NCBI GenBank assembly: GCA_022340305.1
Contig: JAJDOF010000039.1
Coordinates: 1 to 35,561, forward strand
DNA from: Gammaproteobacteria bacterium
GTDB lineage: Bacteria; Pseudomonadota; Gammaproteobacteria; GCA-001735895
Direction of reading: 5' to 3'
Length of the DNA: 35,561 nt
Shown here: positions 29,651 through 35,561 of the stretch, piece by piece
Layout: every line of letters starts with the position of its first letter
Position numbering within the stretch: position 1 is the stretch's first letter
Position numbers and translations under genes: made by a program
Notes under the pieces: generated by a model
The model's input: only the letters and a program-made list of their open reading frames with translations
Told to the model about the DNA's origin: nothing
The model's database searches: none

Positions 29651-30310
29651 CTAATACCTGAAAAGTCGCATGGCAAGCAGGCGTGATGCGCCCAGGATAA
29701 TCTTGACGATGATGTAGTAAATCACCGCGGTAACCGCGAAATACTCGAATATGCGGAAGGTGCGTGAGGCGAAGAATTGAGTTTCACCCGAGAGCTCGCG
29801 AAAACCGACCAGCATACCCAGTGAGGACATCAACACCGCCCACACCATCTGGTTGGTCATCGGGTAATAAACGATACGCAATACCTGTGGAATCACAATT
29901 CGCGTATAGGTCTGGAAAGCGGTCATGCCGAGACTGCGCGCGGCACGAATCTGGGTATCGGGTACTGCACCGAAACCACCGCGAAAATTCTCGGCCAGGT
30001 ATCCGGCGTTGTTGAAGGTCAAACCCATCAACACGATCAGGTAGGGACTGAAATGAATACCGAAGGCACCGAGGCCGAAACCGAAGAAAAACAACTGCAG
30101 AAGTGCCGGCGTGTTGCGTGCCAACTCGACCCAGATGCTGGCAAGCCACATCACGGGGCCCTTCATGTGGATACGGATCAGTGATAGCCCGAGGCCGATC
30201 AGAACGCCCAGGATCATTGAAATTGCGGCAACTTCAAGGGTCAGCAATGCGGCCTGTAGCAGGTCCGGCAGCGCCTTGAACACGGGTCTCCAATGAAAAT
30301 TGTAGTCCAT
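29651..30310 (-). CDS. Polar amino-acid ABC transporter permease (first)
   Basis: A 219-residue permease paralogous to its neighbour. It has VELARNTPALLQLFFFGFGLG and an EAA loop (NFRGGFGAVPDTQIRAARSLGM). Overall hydrophobicity indicates about five membrane helices. A strong stem-loop separates it from the binding-protein gene upstream, so it is probably made at a lower level than the binding protein. Confidence 0.93.
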   Translation of the reverse strand: MDYNFHWRPVFKALPDLLQAALLTLEVAAISMILGVLIGLGLSLIRIHMKGPVMWLASIWVELARNTPALLQLFFFGFGLGAFGIHFSPYLIVLMGLTFNNAGYLAENFRGGFGAVPDTQIRAARSLGMTAFQTYTRIVIPQVLRIVYYPMTNQMVWAVLMSSLGMLVGFRELSGETQFFASRTFRIFEYFAVTAVIYYIIVKIILGASRLLAMRLFRY

Positions 30311-30331
30311 GTGGGTACGAACCAGTGCAGG

Positions 30332-30358
30332 CCTGGTCGACTCTTGCGGTCGACCAGG
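30332..30358 (-). repeat. Intercistronic stem-loop after the binding-protein gene
   Basis: CCTGGTCGAC and GTCGACCAGG form a perfect 10-bp stem with a 7-base loop in the 60-bp gap between the binding-protein and permease genes. No T-run follows. Such hairpins commonly protect the upstream mRNA from 3' decay or attenuate the downstream genes. Confidence 0.7.
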
Positions 30359-30370
30359 TCTGCTGTCGTC

Positions 30371-31186
30371 CTAGTAAAGCACGCCGGGAATGACGAGAGC
30401 GGGTGCTTCACCGCCGACGTATTTGCCCCAGAGTTCGGCATACCGACCCGAACGCACCTGGTGGGTGATGAACAGGTTCAGGTAGTTCAACCAGGTTACG
30501 TCGGTACGCTTGCCGACAACCGAGGTGTAATCGGTGCCCCAGGGCATCCGTGGCCCGGCGATGACCGTGTCATATTGCTGGGTAATTGGCAGGACAGTGG
30601 TATTGGTGGTGATTCCCGCGTCTGCTTTACCCTGCGCGACCGCCAGAAACACTTCATTTTCCGATTGATAGCCCTGGTAGTTACCCTCGACACCCCATTT
30701 TTTGGCCAGCTTGAGCCATTCCTGCTCCGGCACGGTGCCGATCGCTGCCGCTACTTTCTTGTTGCGCATATCTTCAACCGTTTTGATGCCACTCTTCGCA
30801 CCGACGACTGCCTGGGCATAGTAAATCGCGTAGGGGATGGTGAATCCCACGGTCTTGGCACGCTCCAGTGAATCAGAGGTAGCGCCAAACACAACATCGG
30901 CACGGTTGGTGACGATGACCGGCAGGCGTTCGGCCCAGGTCAGCGGCAGGATTTCAAACTTGACGTCCAGCGCTTTGGCGAGGTCTTTGCAATAGTCGAC
31001 GTCAAAACCCGCCGGCTCATTGTTGGAGTCGCGATAGCCGATGGGCGGGAAGTCGAGCACTACGCCACAGCGTAAAACACCCTCGTCGATGACGTCGTCC
31101 AGTTTGTCCGCAGATGCGCTGCCGACACTCAGCAGTAACGCCGCAGCCGTAATTGAGGTGGTTAGCGTTTTTGAAATTAGTCTCAT
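30371..31186 (-). CDS. Periplasmic amino-acid-binding protein of ABC transporter
   Basis: A 271-residue solute-binding protein (SBP_bac_3 type). The signal peptide is MRLISKTLTTSITAAALLLS..., cleaved after SASA near residue 26. Lobe one carries VLRCGVVLDFPPIGYRD and NNEPAGFDVDYCKDLAKAL, and the hinge region RADVVFGATSDSLERAKTV is typical of amino-acid binders. The ATG at 31184-31186 has an excellent AGGAG seven bases upstream; the open frame to 31306 is leader. It heads the operon SBP-permease-permease-ATPase-enolase-family enzyme. Specificity may be an imino acid such as hydroxyproline, judged from the linked enzymes only. Confidence 0.94.
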   Translation of the reverse strand: MRLISKTLTTSITAAALLLSVGSASADKLDDVIDEGVLRCGVVLDFPPIGYRDSNNEPAGFDVDYCKDLAKALDVKFEILPLTWAERLPVIVTNRADVVFGATSDSLERAKTVGFTIPYAIYYAQAVVGAKSGIKTVEDMRNKKVAAAIGTVPEQEWLKLAKKWGVEGNYQGYQSENEVFLAVAQGKADAGITTNTTVLPITQQYDTVIAGPRMPWGTDYTSVVGKRTDVTWLNYLNLFITHQVRSGRYAELWGKYVGGEAPALVIPGVLY

Positions 31187-31270
31187 TTGGTTATCTCCTG
31201 TGATTGAATGACAACACCGGCAACCGCCTCGAGAGGTCGCTCGAATGCTAGCGGATAATTTGAACACATA

Positions 31271-31280
31271 TTGTCGACAA
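31271..31280. promoter_or_regulatory. Candidate GntR operator upstream of the transporter operon
   Basis: TTGTCGACAA is a perfect 10-bp palindrome of the TTGT-N2-ACAA form typical of GntR/FCD operators. It lies about 85 bp before the binding-protein start, in an AT-rich promoter-like stretch. Three near copies lie upstream of the DapA-family gene. Confidence 0.6.
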
Positions 31281-31357
31281 ATAACATAGTTTATAAATTT
31301 CGCCATTTGAGCGGACGATTTTTAACACTGGTACGGGCATCGCCAGACCCGGCGAAA

Positions 31358-32071
31358 TCAAATTGCGACACTGATTTCAGCGATGTGCCTGCTGCCCAGA
31401 TAGGTTAAAAAGCGCTGCTGCATTTCCCGGGTATGTTCGTGCGCGAGCGATTCGGCCAGTGCTTCGTCCTGCTTTTCGATGGCGTGGATAATCTGCAGGT
31501 GTCCCTCGGTAAGCTTCGGCGGCGCGGCATCACCAAACGACTTGAAATACAGTCGTAGCGAACGCAAGCCGTCATCGAGCACCTGGCAATAGCTTTGCTC
31601 CAGGTAACGATTCTTGCCGGCATGGGCAATGGCGGCATGAAAATCCCGGTTGCCGAGGATCATGCCATGCACATCGCCCGCCTCTACACACCTGGCATAA
31701 CCCGCCTGCGCCTGGTAAATCTTTTCGATGTCGTTGCTATCCCTGTTTTTGGCCGCGAGCCGGGTCACCGCGCGTTGCAACAGGTCGAGTGCATCGACAT
31801 ATTGTGGAAATTCCTCGATGCGCAGCGGCGCCACGATCGTGCCTTTATTTGGCAGTGTCTGCAGCAGGGACTCGGCGACCAGGCGCACCAGCGCTTCACG
31901 AACGGGTGAACGCGATACCTTGAAGCGGGCCGCGAGACTGACTTCATCGATCAGCTGGCTGGGTTCCAGAACCAGCGAAAGAATCTCTCCACGCAAGGTT
32001 TCGTAGATCTTGACAGCCCCAAAACCCTTGGCGTTTTTCACCTGGTTGCTATTTTCAAGCGCCGTAGCCAT
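31358..32071 (-). CDS. GntR-family (FCD) transcriptional regulator
   Basis: A 237-residue repressor or activator. The N-terminal winged helix-turn-helix is EVSLAARFKVSRSPVREALVRL (about 43-64), followed by the wing LPNKGTIVAPL. The C-terminal helical FCD effector domain carries likely metal ligands in NRDFHAAIAHAGKN, EGHLQIIHAIE and HEHTREM. FCD regulators usually respond to organic acids or amino-acid breakdown products. The start is uncertain: ATG 32069-32071 is used, while ATG 32087-32089 and TTG 32126-32128 are also in frame and none has a clear ribosome site. It lies between the transporter operon and the divergent DapA-family gene, both probable targets. Confidence 0.92.
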   Translation of the reverse strand: MATALENSNQVKNAKGFGAVKIYETLRGEILSLVLEPSQLIDEVSLAARFKVSRSPVREALVRLVAESLLQTLPNKGTIVAPLRIEEFPQYVDALDLLQRAVTRLAAKNRDSNDIEKIYQAQAGYARCVEAGDVHGMILGNRDFHAAIAHAGKNRYLEQSYCQVLDDGLRSLRLYFKSFGDAAPPKLTEGHLQIIHAIEKQDEALAESLAHEHTREMQQRFLTYLGSRHIAEISVAI

Positions 32072-32118
32072 TACCAGTACCGGTATCATGCGACTGCCGA
32101 TGATTCCATTTTCTGCAG

Positions 32119-32147
32119 TTGAATTCAATACAAAATGTCGATAGAAT
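32119..32147 (+). promoter_or_regulatory. Promoter of the DapA-family gene
   Basis: TTGAAT (32119-32124) and TAGAAT (32142-32147) are spaced by exactly 17 bp, and the expected transcript start is near 32154. The -10 and start region are overlapped by the operator-like repeats, as expected for repression. Confidence 0.55.
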
Positions 32148-32171
32148 TCACTGTCTACATAATGTCGGCAA
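32135..32171. promoter_or_regulatory. Three operator-like near copies of TTGTCGACAA
   Basis: ATGTCGATAG (32135-32144, 7 of 10), CTGTCTACAT (32151-32160, 7 of 10) and ATGTCGGCAA (32162-32171, 8 of 10) resemble the perfect palindrome at 31271. They cover the -10 and transcript start of the DapA-family promoter and the leader of the GntR gene, suggesting autoregulation. Confidence 0.4.
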
Positions 32172-32223
32172 GTTCCAGACAGTATTCAAATCAGCACACT
32201 GATCGACCCAGGAGACTACCCAG

Positions 32224-33132
32224 ATGAGATTCCACGGCATTTATACACCGATAATCACGCCTTTCAACGATGACGCTTCGATCGATTGGGAGGCATACGC
32301 CCGGGTCATCGAGTTCCAGATTGAAAGTGGGGTCGCGGGCATCATCGTCGGCGGCTCGACGGGTGAGTTTTATGCCATGTCGAAGCAGGAAAGAATTCAG
32401 CAATTCAAATTTGCGGCACAGAAAATCGATGGTCGAGTCGAGTTCATGGCCGGCGTCAACGATATGCGTGTCGACGATTGCCTGGAGATCGCGCAAGCGG
32501 CTCAGGCAGCTGGCGCCCAGTCACTACTGGTTGCTGCACCGCCCTATTCATTGCCTTCAGAAGCCGAACTCGCGGCCCACGTACTCAAGATTGAACGGGC
32601 TACCGGCCTTGCAATCATGTTGTATAACTACCCGGGCAGGACTGGTGTCGAAATGGGCGAGGAGTTTCTCGACCTGGTAGCCGATAATCCCAATGTGGCC
32701 GGCATCAAGGAATCGAGTGGCGATGTCAATCGCATCCACTTGCTGGTGAACCACTACCCGCAGATCGAACTGGTCGCCGGCGCCGAAGACCAGGTACTGG
32801 AGTTTTTTGTCTGGGGTGCCAAATCCTGGGTCTGTGCCAGTGGTAATATTTTTCCCGCCGAATGCGTCAGGTTTCTCGACCTGGTAGCCAACCAGGGTGA
32901 TTTTGCGCGCGGCAAACGCATCATGGCGGCCTTCTCGCCCTTGATGCATGCGTTGGAGCAAGGCGGAAAATTTATTCAGTCGATTAAATACGCGAGCCAG
33001 CTGCAGGGTATATCCGCCGGTATCGTGCGCCCGCCGATGATGCCGATGAATGCCACACTCGAGCACGAACTGGAGGAGATCGTCAGCAATGTTCGCAGCC
33101 AGGTGAACGCCATCCTGGATGAAGCGAATTAG
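32224..33132 (+). CDS. Dihydrodipicolinate synthase (DapA)-family lyase
   Basis: A 302-residue class I aldolase-fold enzyme. The pyruvate-type site is present: GGSTGEF (43-49), LYNYPGRTG (133-141) with Tyr134, and IKESSGD with Schiff-base Lys162. It is probably not the lysine-pathway DapA, because it sits in a catabolic cluster under GntR control. Family members in such clusters include the pyrroline-4-hydroxy-2-carboxylate deaminase of hydroxyproline breakdown, N-acetylneuraminate lyase and keto-sugar-acid aldolases. The first fits the linked enolase-family enzyme best (inference). AGGAG precedes the ATG by about nine bases. Confidence 0.9.
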   Translation: MRFHGIYTPIITPFNDDASIDWEAYARVIEFQIESGVAGIIVGGSTGEFYAMSKQERIQQFKFAAQKIDGRVEFMAGVNDMRVDDCLEIAQAAQAAGAQSLLVAAPPYSLPSEAELAAHVLKIERATGLAIMLYNYPGRTGVEMGEEFLDLVADNPNVAGIKESSGDVNRIHLLVNHYPQIELVAGAEDQVLEFFVWGAKSWVCASGNIFPAECVRFLDLVANQGDFARGKRIMAAFSPLMHALEQGGKFIQSIKYASQLQGISAGIVRPPMMPMNATLEHELEEIVSNVRSQVNAILDEAN

Positions 33133-33357
33133 AAATTGCTTTTTCCAGGGCAATCAATCAACTGTCCGGGAATCCCGCTACAGATCATAGTGTCCGGTTG
33201 CCACTCGAGGTCAACGATAAGCACCGTTCCGATACTGCCGGTTGACTGATGTAACGGCACCGACGCTCTCGTTTCCCGCACTTATCAGACCAGGCCGCCA
33301 CGCCCGCGGAATAATTCAAATGTTGCGCTTATGGGTAGTGGTATTCGCGCTAAGCTA

Positions 33358-33502
33358 AAGCCCAATAAGTGCTGATGATTCCGCCAGGCAAAAGCAGAAA
33401 ATTGATCAGCTTTTGGTCTTCGGGAAAAGGACAGCTGGTAAGATCAACAGGCATGTTAAATTTTACGAGGGGCTAGGCTATATCCCAGGCACAGGAAAAT
33501 GA
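33358..33502 (+). pseudogene. Possible GNAT-like C-terminal remnant
   Basis: An open frame that follows a stop and has no start codon. It ends in RHVKFYEGLGYIPGTGK, which resembles the A-x-x-FYEKLGF tail of GNAT acetyltransferases. Nothing upstream in any frame supplies the rest of a GNAT domain. The evidence is one short motif. Confidence 0.25.
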
Positions 33503-33740
33503 CGATTGCTTCAAAATGAAATAAACACAGCGGAACAATTTATGGACCTTCCACGACAAAAAGTACCATGAACGGGAAGTACTGCACGGTCAAATTGGAT
33601 GATACCGTGTCAAATTCAACAAAAAATAGCTCTTATAGGAAGTGGTTCTTAAAAGAATCAAAGAAATATCGAATGTGGCTCCCTGTCGATTGAATGTCGA
33701 TATCATTCAAATAATCCCGATAAAACCCTCTCGTCGATAA

Positions 33741-33941
33741 CTGCTTTTTACACTGCCCGACAAACTGCCACCTGGAAAGCACGAGCTGAAATTTCATGGG
33801 GCACTGGATCGTAGTAACATCGACGGTCTGTTTGTTCTCGATACCGGAATGCAGCGACCGGCAGATTTACGCGGCCATCCAGAAGAATCGGCGTCTGCCA
33901 TGCGAAATCCGGTCGCGGCCCCCAATACGAAGTATGCATAA
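33741..33941 (+). pseudogene. Startless open frame, possible gene remnant
   Basis: 66 codons bounded by stops, without an ATG at the front. The translation (LPDKLPPGKHELKFHGALD... then NIDGLFVLDTG) reads like folded protein, but I recognise no family. Overlapping frames are less protein-like. Confidence 0.25.
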
Positions 33942-34070
33942 TGGACCCAGCTGTGCCCTACGAAGATTACAGAAAAGCACTCGATAAAACCGTTGAGAAA
34001 CAATGAATAAAATGTCTAAAACACGTGGCGGGCGCATCCGTACCGGTCGCCTGGTCCAACTCACTTAATC

Positions 34071-34790
34071 ATGGATTCACTCACCGCCATTATTGTTTAC
34101 ACGGTATGCGCCGGCGCCTGCATCCCGCTCGGGGGCGCATTTGCCTACGCGGAAAGAATCAGGCCCAGGTGGCTGGAAAACGAGTTCCGTCACTTCGTTA
34201 TCGCGCTGGGTGGCGGTATATTGATCGCCGCTGTTGCGCTGGTGCTGGTTCCTGAAGGCATGAAATATGTCAAACACGCCGGCGTTAGTGTCATCGTTTT
34301 ACTCGGCGGTGGTATCTGCTTTTTCGTCCTCGAACGGGCGCTTGGATCCCGGCACCAGGAAAAACCACAGTTCGTTGCGATGCTGTTGGACTTCGTACCG
34401 GAGTCCCTGGCCCTGGGCGGTGCCTTTGCGATCGGCGCACATTCGGCGCCACTGCTGGCGATGTTCATCGGTTTGCAAAATCTGCCCGAGGGTTTCAACG
34501 CCTTCCGCGAACTGCGCGCCGTGCCCGGATCCAGCGCGCGGCGCATCCTGGGACTCATGCTGCTGCTGGTCCCGATCGGCCCGATCATGGCGATTCTGGG
34601 CTGGCTTTATCTCAGCCAGAATGTCGTGCTCCTGGGTGCAACCATGCTGTTCGCCTCGGGCGGGATACTTTATCTGGTTTTCCAGGACATCGCGCCCCAG
34701 GCACACATGAGGCGACACTGGGCCCCTCCCCTGGGTGCGGTGATCGGTTTCAGCATCGGCATGCTGGGTAACAATCTTGTATCGGGGTAG
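34071..34790 (+). CDS. ZIP-family divalent metal transporter homolog
   Basis: A 239-residue inner-membrane protein with about seven or eight hydrophobic segments in the ZIP/ZupT pattern. The two metal-binding helix motifs are recognisable but altered: DFVPES (107-112) where ZupT has HNFPEG, and QNLPEG (136-141) where ZupT has HNIPEG. Both histidines are thus Asp or Gln while the prolines and glutamates remain. The metal or direction of transport may differ. The ATG at 34071 has no good ribosome site upstream. It stands alone. Confidence 0.82.
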   Translation: MDSLTAIIVYTVCAGACIPLGGAFAYAERIRPRWLENEFRHFVIALGGGILIAAVALVLVPEGMKYVKHAGVSVIVLLGGGICFFVLERALGSRHQEKPQFVAMLLDFVPESLALGGAFAIGAHSAPLLAMFIGLQNLPEGFNAFRELRAVPGSSARRILGLMLLLVPIGPIMAILGWLYLSQNVVLLGATMLFASGGILYLVFQDIAPQAHMRRHWAPPLGAVIGFSIGMLGNNLVSG

Positions 34791-34975
34791 TGCCCGGTGC
34801 GCAATGAAATCGACGACGGTAACCGGGGCGCCTCGTGAATTACCTCGATCCGGGTAAAGTAGTCGCCCGTAGCAGATCGAAGCCATGACAGCAGGGCCGC
34901 CGAGAATCAGCGAGAACTGAAGACTCGTTGCTATGAGTCATGCGGCCTGCCCTGGGCTCCACGAGAATTTGAAGT

Positions 34976-35004
34976 GACCTGGCACTCCGACTTCATGCCA
35001 GGTC
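34976..35004 (-). terminator. Hairpin downstream of the GlcG/HbpS-like gene
   Basis: GACCTGGCA and TGCCAGGTC form a perfect 9-bp stem with an 11-base loop, 19 bp past the stop of the minus-strand gene. Only scattered T residues follow, so it is a weak or non-canonical terminator. Confidence 0.45.
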
Positions 35005-35023
35005 GAGCGACATAGTGGTTGAC

Positions 35024-35527
35024 TCAGAAACCGATGTCTTCCTCGATGGCCTCGATGCCGGCAAGGGAGCAGACCTCGTCGAGATCGCCGCCAGGTGCGC
35101 CGGATACGCCGATGGCGCCGACCAGCGCTCCGGCGGCCTCGATAATTACGCCGCCGCCGATGATCGCGACATTGTCGAGGTGGCGGATGCCGGCCTGCGC
35201 CTCGCCGGCGGCAGTCAATTCGAGCATGTCACTGGTGTTGGTGCGGAAACTGGCCGCGGTCCAGGCCTTGCGACGTGCGGTTTCCGGCGTGTGGGCGCCG
35301 GCAAAGCGATCGCGGATAACCACCTGCACCACGCCCATGCGATCGACCACGGCGACGGCGACCTGGTAGCCCGCTGCACGGCAGTTTGCCAGAGCCGCAG
35401 AGGCCGCCGCAAGCGCGGTTTCCGGTGTCAATGAGGGTGTCATGAACAAAGCTTCTTCCTGGGCCATGGCCGAATGGCTGGAAAACGCCAGCAGCAAACC
35501 GATCGATAATGTCCGTACGAGTTTCAT
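35024..35527 (-). CDS. Secreted GlcG/HbpS-family (DUF336) heme-binding-like protein
   Basis: A 167-residue protein with a signal peptide (MKLVRTLSIGLLLAFSSHSA, cleaved after AMA near residue 22). The mature part follows the GlcG/HbpS fold: LTPETALAAASAALANCRA, VAVAVVDRMGVVQVVIR, HTPETARRKAWTAASF, and the glycine-rich end GGGVIIEAAGALVGAIGVSGAPGGDLDE. Members bind heme or cobalamin-like ligands or have no known role. The exported form is common in marine and soil Proteobacteria. GGGAG sits five bases before the ATG. The upstream region is cut by the window edge. Confidence 0.9.
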   Translation of the reverse strand: MKLVRTLSIGLLLAFSSHSAMAQEEALFMTPSLTPETALAAASAALANCRAAGYQVAVAVVDRMGVVQVVIRDRFAGAHTPETARRKAWTAASFRTNTSDMLELTAAGEAQAGIRHLDNVAIIGGGVIIEAAGALVGAIGVSGAPGGDLDEVCSLAGIEAIEEDIGF

Positions 35528-35561
35528 TTGATCTCCCGCAAAATGCCAATCATGGCGTTTT

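Larger units (their letters stand above)
33133..34070. other. Gene-poor, AT-richer stretch with broken frames
   Basis: About 940 bp without an intact gene. The middle (33330-33760) is visibly more AT-rich than the flanks. Short frames with protein-like composition but no start or ribosome site occur at 33358-33502 and 33741-33941, and a 41-codon ATG frame lies at 33568-33693 (MNGKYCTVKLDD...) with no Shine-Dalgarno. I see no tRNA, terminal inverted repeat or transposase. It looks like a decayed insertion or gene graveyard. Confidence 0.5.

Noticed and set aside
33568..33693. 41-codon ORF starting MNGKYCTVKLDD in the AT-rich stretch
   Set aside because: It has an ATG but no Shine-Dalgarno, and its low-GC codon use may simply follow the local composition. 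It was left as part of the gene-poor region.

Overview
The window looks like chromosomal DNA of a moderately GC-rich, free-living, probably marine gammaproteobacterium. The order clpA-clpS-icd followed by nudJ-mnmA-hflD resembles the Pseudomonas arrangement (known synteny, recalled rather than searched). No phage, transposase, CRISPR array, rRNA or tRNA was seen. Almost all genes are intact housekeeping or accessory metabolic genes, tightly packed and often translationally coupled.

Layout. 1-2.1 kb: clpA (cut by the window edge) and clpS, the N-end-rule protease pair. 2.4-3.7 kb: icd. 3.7-10.7 kb: ppsR divergent from a tight run ppsA / MBL-fold hydrolase / nudJ / secreted unknown / mnmA / hflD, joined by 8-bp and ATGA overlaps. 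10.7-12.5 kb: a low-molecular-weight protein-tyrosine phosphatase, divergent from a 406-aa fusion of a HisA-like barrel to a nucleoside 2-deoxyribosyltransferase-like domain. The barrel has lost both isomerase aspartates; this is the most unusual protein here. 12.6-18.0 kb (minus): DUF4156 lipoprotein, class I aldolase, GST, soluble lytic transglycosylase, fumC. 18.2 kb: an unlisted 36-codon acidic ORF with a perfect Shine-Dalgarno. 18.5-21.2 kb (minus): bioA, then peptide deformylase coupled to a short formyltransferase. 21.3-24.3 kb: agmatinase-type ureohydrolase, EamA exporter, DUF2889 protein, ABM-domain protein. 24.4-25.1 kb: type II lumazine synthase behind an FMN riboswitch. 25.3-27.0 kb: class III nucleotidyl cyclase fused to TolB-like and TPR regions.

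27.1-33.1 kb is a self-contained catabolic island. A polar amino-acid ABC transporter (binding protein, two permeases, ATPase) runs into an enolase-superfamily enzyme that resembles cis-3-hydroxyproline dehydratase / hydroxyproline-betaine epimerase. It is controlled by a GntR/FCD regulator divergent from a DapA-family aldolase/deaminase. A perfect TTGTCGACAA palindrome upstream of the transporter, and three near copies around the aldolase promoter, suggest one regulon. The likely substrate is a hydroxyproline-like imino acid (inference).

33.1-34.1 kb is a gene-poor, AT-richer stretch with broken reading frames. It is followed by a ZIP-family transporter with altered metal motifs and a secreted GlcG/HbpS-like protein at the right edge.
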